This document shows, in pieces, positions 1-6,328 of a stretch of 6,328 nt of DNA. Both the position numbers and the translations under genes were made by a program. Below the pieces are notes generated by a model. It saw nothing but the letters and a program-made list of their open reading frames with translations. It had not been told where the DNA came from and did no database searches. Positions within the stretch are counted from its first letter, which is position 1, and each line of letters starts with the position of its first letter. Origin of the DNA: Cyanobacteriota bacterium (GTDB taxonomy: Bacteria; Cyanobacteriota; Cyanobacteriia; Leptolyngbyales; Leptolyngbyaceae); the NCBI GenBank assembly GCA_027482985.1, contig JAIXVO010000322.1, forward strand, positions 1-6,328, given 5' to 3'.

Positions 1-1
1 C

Positions 2-337
2 CCCTGCTGTCGCCTCCAATGGCGGGGCAAAGAACCCAGTTGGCGGCGGATTGGGCGGCGGTTTGTATTGGATATGTCCAGTCGCGGCCATCCGACTTAT
101 AGTGTCGAAATTTTGGAGCAGGGGGGCGATCGCCGGTTTGCCGATGCCCACTCGCCCAATCCGATTCTGTTAACGCTGTACTGGATTAAACTGCCTCAAC
201 CGCTGAATGAGTGGTGGTATGCCGATCGCTTGCGGCACCAGGACTCACTTGCCAGCCAGCCGCCATCCCCCGTGACCGAACGGGCGACTTCGCGCACTTG
301 CTCTGGTGGCGCAGAAGACAGCAGCACTGCCGGATAA
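2..337 (+). CDS. Unrecognised protein, C-terminal end only
   Basis: The reading frame is open from the left edge to a TAA at 335-337, so the start lies outside the window. I do not recognise the family. The first ~78 visible residues look like genuine protein: rich in Trp/Tyr/Arg, ending in a hydrophobic stretch (ILLTLYWIKL) followed by PLNEWWYADRL. The HIP1 site at 126-133 is read here as Gly-Asp-Arg. The last ~33 codons (from about 240) lie antisense to the MMADHC-like gene and look low in information, so the ancestral C-terminus was probably near the ADRLRH motif, with the reading now continuing to a chance stop. A competing frame from position 1 stays open only to the TAG at 112-114, so a frameshift near the edge cannot be ruled out. 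No functional residues can be named. Confidence 0.45.
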   Translation, partial: PCCRLQWRGKEPSWRRIGRRFVLDMSSRGHPTYSVEILEQGGDRRFADAHSPNPILLTLYWIKLPQPLNEWWYADRLRHQDSLASQPPSPVTERATSRTCSGGAEDSSTAG

Positions 338-723
338 ACGGCACTCCCCCAATCGGGATGCAAGAGAATCGAACAACCGTCTCGATCGGCTGTCGGATAG
401 CCTAAACAGGCGCGAATCACGGCGACATCGTCCAGCCAGAGTGAACCCGGTTGGGACAGTAAGGGTTGTCCAGTTTTGGGGTCAAACGGATCGGCGCAGT
501 AGTTTAACTGCCGGAGTTGGGTCGCGATCGCCAGTCCTGTTTGCATAAATGCCTCTCGCAGCAGGTATTTTTGCCGCTCGGTGAGGGGCGATCGCGGGGC
601 TAAATCACAGGGCGATCGTTGCAAGACGATCAAAACCGCACCCACCTCGCACGACCAGTCCGGCACGAGCTGAGGACGGTGCCGCGCAATGAATGGCGTG
701 GGCAGGTGGCAAGAATATTGCAT
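196..723 (-). CDS. MMADHC-like (methylmalonic aciduria and homocystinuria type D) protein
   Basis: This encodes 175 residues resembling the cyanobacterial proteins annotated as methylmalonic aciduria and homocystinuria type D protein. In animals MMADHC is a cytosolic adaptor that directs cobalamin to methionine synthase or methylmalonyl-CoA mutase. The bacterial role is unproven; a link to (pseudo)cobalamin handling is only inference. Visible features are the N-terminus MQYSCHLP, the core block FDPKTGQPLLSQPG at about 80-93, DDVAVIRA at 98-105, and HPDWGSAVYPAVLLSSAPP at about 122-140. There is no signal peptide or membrane segment, so it should be cytosolic. The ATG at 721-723 is chosen because the family-like sequence begins immediately there; no clear Shine-Dalgarno is seen. 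The last ~17 residues (after GGWLAS) look like an extension beyond the conserved part and overlap the convergent gene at the left edge. It lies downstream of, and on the same strand as, the tRNA, with 125 bases between. Confidence 0.85.
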   Translation of the reverse strand: MQYSCHLPTPFIARHRPQLVPDWSCEVGAVLIVLQRSPCDLAPRSPLTERQKYLLREAFMQTGLAIATQLRQLNYCADPFDPKTGQPLLSQPGSLWLDDVAVIRACLGYPTADRDGCSILLHPDWGSAVYPAVLLSSAPPEQVREVARSVTGDGGWLASESWCRKRSAYHHSFSG

Positions 724-770
724 CTGGAAAGCCAGTTAGCCAGAGGACACTTCTGTATTTACTGTACAGC

Positions 771-792
771 TTGCACTGCCTACAGACTGCAA
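771..792. repeat. Small imperfect palindrome upstream of the MMADHC-like gene
   Basis: The arms TTGCA (771-775) and TGCAA (788-792) form a perfect 5-base inverted repeat around a 12-base centre, 48 to 69 bases upstream of the MMADHC-like ATG. It could be an operator half-site pair or a weak hairpin, but it matches no cyanobacterial regulator site that I know (not the NtcA GTA-N8-TAC pattern). No convincing promoter hexamers could be fixed in the 724-848 spacer. Confidence 0.2.
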
Positions 793-848
793 AATCGGAA
801 AGGCTGCACGATCTACAGAAGCGTACCGCTCGGCAATATGATGAGAAA

Positions 849-922
849 CGGGCGAGGAGGGATTCGAACCCCCGACACCGTGGTCCGTAGCCACGTGCTC
901 TAGTCCACTGAGCTACACGCCC
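849..922 (-). tRNA. tRNA-Arg (anticodon ACG)
   Basis: A 74-base cloverleaf can be folded on the minus strand. It has a 7-base acceptor stem, a GCTC/GAGC D stem, a CGTGG/CCACG anticodon stem with loop CTACGGA (anticodon ACG at 886-888), a five-base variable loop, and a T stem with the TTCGAAT loop. A34 would be expected to be edited to inosine by TadA so that CGU, CGC and CGA are read. The discriminator base is G (849). CCA is not encoded, because TTT follows. Acceptor pair 6-67 is a U:U mismatch; the other six pairs are canonical. The gene diverges from moaC. The plus-strand open frames across it, which read like GGIRTPDTVV, are the usual tRNA-antisense artefact and are not genes. Confidence 0.97.
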
Positions 923-931
923 TTGAAATCT

Positions 932-937
932 TTATTA
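932..937 (-). promoter_or_regulatory. Possible -10 element of the tRNA-Arg promoter
   Basis: On the minus strand TAATAA sits nine bases upstream of the first tRNA base, a suitable distance for a -10 box with a very short leader. The matching -35 region would fall over the moaC start codon and reads TCATGG, a poor match to TTGACA. The whole divergent spacer is only 34 bases (923-956), so the promoters of the tRNA and of moaC must overlap or reach into each other's transcribed regions. On the plus strand TTGAAA at 923-928 could be a -35 for moaC, but no good -10 follows it. Confidence 0.3.
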
Positions 938-956
938 CTGTAACACAAGAATCGCC

Positions 957-3106
<2,150 letters not shown>

Positions 3107-3487
3107 TGGGCTTTGGTGTAATCCCGCATCCCGCGGTCAGGGCGTAGCATTCGACCAGGAGCTTCTACCGGAACCTGATCCCAATGCTGCGCCCCTAAAG
3201 TGTTCTTGGGTGATCAATCGAACTGTTCAAGCAGGTAAACTGATGGTGAGGTTCTTTGCGAATAATGCCCTCTTCAAGATGCGGAACTTTGGACTGATAC
3301 GCAATTGGCTGTCTACCCTGCGCTATCAGCTTCACTGCCATTGACTGTTATTCACTTCTGGCAGACCGTCAGGGTGAACCGATCTGATCGTTAGGGGAAC
3401 AACCTACGTAATCACAGTAAGCAGCGATGGCTGTAACGGGAATGGTAAGCTGAAAAATATTCCATCAAAAGATTTCGCGATCGCCGC
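3107..3487. other. Gene-poor spacer between pgm and the 142-residue gene
   Basis: I see no convincing gene in these 381 bases. An open plus-strand frame (3036-3344) begins inside pgm and reads into it, but its product looks random and has no start signal. Features that stand out are: a GC-rich start containing CCGCGGTCAGGGCGTAGCAT (3131-3150), which resembles dispersed cyanobacterial intergenic repeats; an imperfect inverted repeat, TGATCCCAA (3176-3184) against TTGGGTGATCA (3206-3216), with a two-base bulge; and CTGCCA (3335-3340) against TGGCAG (3359-3364). None is followed by a T run, so they are not standard terminators. A HIP1 octamer at 3477-3484 lies three bases before the next ATG, in place of a Shine-Dalgarno. 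Confidence 0.5.
3131..3153 (+). repeat. Possible dispersed cyanobacterial repeat fragment
   Basis: The stretch from CCGCGGTCAGG through GGCGTAGCATTCG resembles short intergenic repeat sequences that I recall as being scattered in filamentous cyanobacteria. The recall is imprecise and only one copy is present in the window, so repetition cannot be shown here. GGTC (3135-3138) and GACC (3153-3156) flank it as a short inverted pair. Confidence 0.25.
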
Positions 3488-3916
3488 ATGTCGTCATCCC
3501 GCCTGATTTTGTATCACAAACATTCTTCGAGTGGTCGTACTGTGTTTTTACGCTGGCAGGGCACTGTCTGCCAATTTGAGGGCATTCCCGCCACTGCCAA
3601 AATCATCGCCAGCCAGATTGGGGGCAAGCAGGTCCAGGAAGATGTTTCGCCCCTCATCACCACAGCGGAACAACAGTTGGGATTGAGTCCCGGCAGTCTC
3701 CGACTTGATCCAGAATTCAAAGCTACGATCGCGGCTGAGGACGAGAGCGAACTGTCCATCTACTTAGCGCAATTCACGGCGATCGATGCCCCTGCCGAAC
3801 ACCTGGCTGAGGCGGAGGGCAAATTGATCGCCCTGACGGATGCTCGCCGCCTGCCTCCCACAGAGTTGGAACTGTTGCGCTTAGCCTACTCCGTCATCAT
3901 GGATGATTTGTCGTAG
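3488..3916 (+). CDS. Conserved-looking hypothetical protein (142 residues)
   Basis: I do not recognise a named family. The 142-residue product begins MSSSRLILYHKHSSSGRTVF and looks soluble: no signal peptide, no membrane span, no cysteine cluster (a single Cys), acidic in its second half. The pattern suggests a compact alpha/beta start (LILYHKHSS, VFLRWQGTVCQFEG) and helices later, ending in LPPTELELLRLAYSVIMDDLS. That last block, which reads like real conserved protein, together with several HIP1-like GATCGC sites in coding context, argues that the gene is real. The ATG at 3488 has no Shine-Dalgarno; a HIP1 octamer sits just in front. Its last 20 bases overlap the 3' end of arsS on the opposite strand. 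Its nearness to the arsenic operon is tail to tail, so a shared role is not implied. Confidence 0.75.
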   Translation: MSSSRLILYHKHSSSGRTVFLRWQGTVCQFEGIPATAKIIASQIGGKQVQEDVSPLITTAEQQLGLSPGSLRLDPEFKATIAAEDESELSIYLAQFTAIDAPAEHLAEAEGKLIALTDARRLPPTELELLRLAYSVIMDDLS

Positions 3917-4994
3917 AATCGTCCGCGATCGCCCCGCCGCAGGAACTCCCGGCTCCGGCAGTACACCCAAAACAATGGCGACCCGTGACGATTTGCCGCT
4001 GCGCTAACAGGTGCAAATTAAAGTCGCGAATATGCGATCGCAGAGTCTGCGGTTGTTGCAATTCCAAATCCAACATTTGATTAAAATCGCAATCAAATAA
4101 GCGCCCATCCCAGGATACAGACAGCGTATTGCGACACATCAAACCACTCACGGTCGCGGGATTAAAAGCATTCACCAACCGTTCCAGATAAGCCGCCAAA
4201 TTACCCGACTGTTCTAGCCATTCCAGATAGCGAGAAATGGGCATGTTGTTGATCGTAATCAGGCGATCGAAGGTAACACCATGATGTTTGAATAACCCGG
4301 CTTTCCATTCCTGCTCTAACCGCCCCTGGGCAGGCGAGAGAAAGGCTCCGACCGGATTACTTACCAGGGTCAAGCGCCGTTGCGGATCACCCTGACCATA
4401 GCCCACCGCATTCAGTTTCTGGAGGGCGCGAATCGACTGTTCAAAAGTGCCGTCGCCTCGCTGGGCATCGGTGTTGCGCTGGCGATAGTGGGGCAACGAA
4501 CACACCACTTCCACGCCCTGGGCCGCAAACCACTCTGGCAGATCGGCGAAGCGGGGCAACAGCAACACCGTCAAATTGCAGCGATCGATGACGTGTTTGC
4601 CCCGCCTCACACACGCCTCCACGAGATAGCGAAAATGCGGGTTGAGTTCCGGCGCACCGCCCGTGATATCGACGGTATGAGCGGTGGTCTGATCGAGCGC
4701 TTGCAAACAGGCATCAATCGTCTCGCGATCCATGTTGTCTTTGCGATCGGGTCCCGCATCGACATGACAATGGCGGCAGGTCATGTTGCACAATTTCCCG
4801 ACATTAATTTGAAAAATCTCCAATTGAGCCGGGGTGAAGTGCGTCCACCCGTGAGCCGCGATCGCTGCTGCAAAATCACCTTCATGCGGGGTCTGAATTA
4901 GGTTGACTTGATCTAAAAGCGTTTGTTGCTGTTGGGGTTGGGCGAGCGGTGCTTGGCGTTGGTGCAAAGACAGGATTGCAGTTGAACTTGACAT
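3897..4994 (-). CDS. arsS: Arsenosugar biosynthesis radical SAM protein ArsS
   Basis: ArsS is a radical-SAM enzyme thought to attach a 5'-deoxyadenosyl group to methylated arsenic, making the precursor of oxo-arsenosugars. In the 365-residue protein the CxxxCxxC motif (Cys69, Cys73, Cys76 in CNMTCRHCHVDAG) would bind the SAM-linked [4Fe-4S] cluster. TGGAPELNPHFR at 111-122 is the GGE-type SAM-contact strand. NPVGAFL (213-219) and the following region match the family's C-terminal half (DUF3641 type). Further cysteines at 287, 302, 341, 344 and 352 (GLMCRN, FDCDFN, CFGCTAGAGSSC) probably hold an auxiliary cluster. The ATG at 4994 is supported by AGGA six bases upstream. It starts two bases after the TVP38-family stop, as the last gene of the visible operon. 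The C-terminus overlaps a convergent gene by 20 bases. The N-terminal ~25 residues are Gln-rich and probably disordered. Confidence 0.95.
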   Translation of the reverse strand: MSSSTAILSLHQRQAPLAQPQQQQTLLDQVNLIQTPHEGDFAAAIAAHGWTHFTPAQLEIFQINVGKLCNMTCRHCHVDAGPDRKDNMDRETIDACLQALDQTTAHTVDITGGAPELNPHFRYLVEACVRRGKHVIDRCNLTVLLLPRFADLPEWFAAQGVEVVCSLPHYRQRNTDAQRGDGTFEQSIRALQKLNAVGYGQGDPQRRLTLVSNPVGAFLSPAQGRLEQEWKAGLFKHHGVTFDRLITINNMPISRYLEWLEQSGNLAAYLERLVNAFNPATVSGLMCRNTLSVSWDGRLFDCDFNQMLDLELQQPQTLRSHIRDFNLHLLAQRQIVTGRHCFGCTAGAGSSCGGAIADDSTTNHP

Positions 4995-4996
4995 CG

Positions 4997-5635
4997 TTAT
5001 TCCTGATTGACGTTGGCAGCCAGTGCTTGACGGGCAATGCGCGTGAGATAAACCGTGATGGCGAGGGTGGCCAGCAGTCCGATGATCCGGAGTGCCCAGG
5101 TGAGTTGGGGCTGCGGGGCGGGGGGAGCGTTACCCAGTCGCGCCAAATCCCCAGCCAGTGAGCCGATGTAGACATACAGCAACGTGCCAGGCAGCATCCC
5201 GATCGCTCCCAGAATATAGTCCCGCAACGAGACTCCCGTCAGTCCCAGGGCATAGTTCAGCAGATTGAACGGAAAGATGGGGGAGAGGCGTGTCAGCAGG
5301 ACAATTTTGAAGCCGCCCTGCGCCACAGCCTGATCGATCGCGGCAAAGGTGGAATTCCCCGCAATTTTCTGGCTCACCCAGCCCCGCGCTCCATAGCGTC
5401 CGATCAGAAATGCCGCGATCGCGCCCAAGGTAGCACCAATGAACACATACGCAGTGCCGAGCCACAGCCCAAAGACCGCCCCAGCTCCCACCGTCAGAAT
5501 TGACCCTGGCAAAAAAGCGATCGTGGCGACGACATAGAGGGCAATGAACGCGAGTCCACCCCCAGCACCTAATGACTGAATCCAGGTGAGGGCAGACTGC
5601 AACCACTCGGTTGGAGCAAAGGCTGCTAACAACAT
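4997..5635 (-). CDS. TVP38/TMEM64 family (SNARE-associated/DedA-like) membrane protein
   Basis: This is a 212-residue inner-membrane protein of the TVP38/TMEM64 group. The sequence shows hydrophobic spans at about 24-45, 46-80 (two passes), 140-162 and 180-198. Family signature blocks are FLPGSILTVGAGAVFG (41-56), GATLGAIAAFLIGRYGAR (67-84) and LLTRLSPIFPFNLLNYALG (113-131), the last two likely around re-entrant hairpins, plus GMLPGTLLYVYIGS (146-159). Relatives have been linked to lipid scrambling and membrane homeostasis; in arsenosugar operons its role is unknown, and transport of an arsenic species is inference only. I chose the ATG at 5635 over a longer frame beginning at 5722. The extra 29 residues would be read through the arsM 3' end and look unlike the family, whereas 5635 is preceded by GGTGGTGG and overlaps arsM by only 10 bases. 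Its TAA lies two bases before the arsS ATG. Confidence 0.9.
   Translation of the reverse strand: MLLAAFAPTEWLQSALTWIQSLGAGGGLAFIALYVVATIAFLPGSILTVGAGAVFGLWLGTAYVFIGATLGAIAAFLIGRYGARGWVSQKIAGNSTFAAIDQAVAQGGFKIVLLTRLSPIFPFNLLNYALGLTGVSLRDYILGAIGMLPGTLLYVYIGSLAGDLARLGNAPPAPQPQLTWALRIIGLLATLAITVYLTRIARQALAANVNQE
5001..5004 (-). promoter_or_regulatory. Shine-Dalgarno site for arsS
   Basis: AGGA on the minus strand lies six bases before the arsS ATG, within the last codons of the TVP38-family gene. It fixes the arsS start and means ribosomes finishing the membrane protein stop on the arsS initiation site. It is the clearest ribosome binding site in the window; the plus-strand genes lack one. Confidence 0.7.
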
Positions 5636-6328
5636 CCACCACCCAGGTAGTGCCAGGTCGATGGCGTGATCAACACTGTTTGCGGGAACTGTAAGGCCAA
5701 CTTCGCCGCTGTTTTGTCGCAAACTGCCAGCGGGATGCCCCGTTGCAACAGGTGTCCAGCGCGATCGTCGAGGAGGGCTTCAGGCCCCATATAAATCGCC
5801 GTTTTGCCCGTAAACACACAGGCTCCATCCTCCGGCAGCGGCACTTTGAACGACACGGAATCCAGACTTTCCAGGAGTAAAGGTTGATCGATCTGGTACT
5901 GGGCGGGATCAAGCAAGCGGTAAGGTCGCCGCGCCCGAATTTCAACTTGCCCAAAGCCGATCGCGATCAACTGTTGCACATACGCCTCATAGGGCAACGC
6001 GCCGGACAAACACAATGCCCGTAAGCGCTCATCCTGTTGTAAGTGAGGTGGCATCGGTTGAGTGGCGATCGGGTCACTCATAATCAAGCGTCCCCCCGGC
6101 TTCAACACCCGATACGCCTCCGCCAACGCCCGTTGCAAATCCTCCGGCTCAAAAATATTAAATAAGCAATTCTGGGCAACCACATCCACCGACTCATCCG
6201 GTAGCGGCAATGTAAACGCATCTCCGGCCAAAATCCTCACACTGCCGGGATCAAACCACTCGTTTTCCTGCGCTGCCAGTTCCAGATTACGTGTCGCCGC
6301 CGCCCGCATTTCCGCCACCGGATCGATC
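5626..6328 (-). CDS. arsM: Arsenosugar-type arsenite methyltransferase ArsM, 5' end missing
   Basis: ArsM transfers methyl groups from S-adenosylmethionine to trivalent arsenic. The gene runs off the right edge, so the N-terminal SAM-binding glycine loop is not seen; a GTG at 6318 is internal, not the true start. Visible blocks are GDAFTLPLPDESVDVVAQNC (motif II/III region), EAYRVLKPGGRLIMSDPI, and DERLRALCLSGALP. The Cys of QNCLFN (codon 6166-6168) and the Cys of ALCLSGAL (codon 6010-6012) match the two downstream arsenic-binding cysteines of ArsM enzymes. After these comes a C-terminal extension characteristic of the arsenosugar-operon version (RPYRLLDP, CVFTGKTAIYMG, LAVCDKTA, STWHYLGGGCC). 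It ends in a Cys-Cys pair whose codons overlap the start of the membrane-protein gene. No ArsR-type regulator or operator is visible, since the operon start lies outside the window. Confidence 0.93.
   Translation of the reverse strand, partial: IDPVAEMRAAATRNLELAAQENEWFDPGSVRILAGDAFTLPLPDESVDVVAQNCLFNIFEPEDLQRALAEAYRVLKPGGRLIMSDPIATQPMPPHLQQDERLRALCLSGALPYEAYVQQLIAIGFGQVEIRARRPYRLLDPAQYQIDQPLLLESLDSVSFKVPLPEDGACVFTGKTAIYMGPEALLDDRAGHLLQRGIPLAVCDKTAAKLALQFPQTVLITPSTWHYLGGGCC

Noticed and set aside
724..735. CTGG/CCAG mini-hairpin next to the MMADHC-like start codon as a regulatory element
   Set aside because: A four-base stem with a four-base loop is expected by chance and shows no further support.
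619..903. Plus-strand open frames ending in GGIRTPDTVVRSHVL or RRDSNPRHRGP
   Set aside because: They read the antisense strand of the tRNA-Arg and of the MMADHC-like gene start. This peptide pattern is a well-known false gene across tRNAs.
3351..3377. Hairpin TTCAC...GTGAA as a terminator
   Set aside because: The stem is short, needs a bulge and a G:U pair, has a nine-base loop and no following T run, and lies 245 bases past pgm.
4380..4901. 173-residue plus-strand frame antisense to arsS
   Set aside because: It lies wholly within arsS, whose motifs are clear. The antisense product is His/Arg-rich and shadow-like.
5130..5642. 170-residue minus-strand frame inside the TVP38-family gene
   Set aside because: This is an alternative frame of the same region. 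Its Cys/Trp/Arg-rich composition is unlike a real protein, whereas the 212-residue frame has membrane spans and family motifs.

Overview
This window is almost certainly cyanobacterial chromosome. It carries eleven copies of the HIP1 palindrome GCGATCGC in 6.3 kb, a hallmark of many cyanobacterial genomes. Its recognisable genes (a cyanobacterial-type MMADHC-like protein, a long alpha-phosphoglucomutase, and an arsenosugar-type ArsM/TVP38/ArsS cluster) also fit a cyanobacterium, probably filamentous or Leptolyngbya-like. That last taxonomic step is a guess. No phage, IS element, CRISPR array or toxin system is visible.

Layout. (1) Positions 1-337 hold the C-terminal end of an unrecognised plus-strand gene. 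It runs tail to tail into, and overlaps, a minus-strand gene (196-723) for a protein of the methylmalonic aciduria and homocystinuria type D (MMADHC-like) family. (2) A tRNA-Arg(ACG) lies on the minus strand at 849-922. (3) Only 34 bases away and divergent from the tRNA, moaC (molybdenum cofactor synthesis) starts on the plus strand. The following pgm (phosphoglucomutase) can start inside the moaC stop codon (ATGA). (4) Positions 3107-3487 are a 381-base stretch without a convincing gene. (5) A conserved-looking hypothetical gene (3488-3916) overlaps by 20 bases the 3' end of a three-gene minus-strand operon. (6) That operon, read from the right edge leftwards, is arsM (5' end outside the window), a TVP38/TMEM64 membrane protein, and arsS. 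The genes are packed with a 10-base overlap and then a 2-base gap.

How the genes work together. The right half is an arsenosugar synthesis cassette. ArsM methylates arsenite using S-adenosylmethionine. ArsS, a radical-SAM enzyme, is thought to transfer the 5'-deoxyadenosyl group to the methylated arsenic on the way to arsenosugars. The membrane protein between them is translationally linked to both but has no proven role. moaC and pgm belong to unrelated pathways (molybdopterin, and glucose-1-P/glucose-6-P interconversion for glycogen), so their coupling is probably one of genome layout.

I found no wholly new system. The items most worth a second look are the membrane protein embedded in the arsenosugar operon, the tail-to-tail overlap at the left edge, the MMADHC-like protein, and the unrecognised 142-residue protein abutting arsS.
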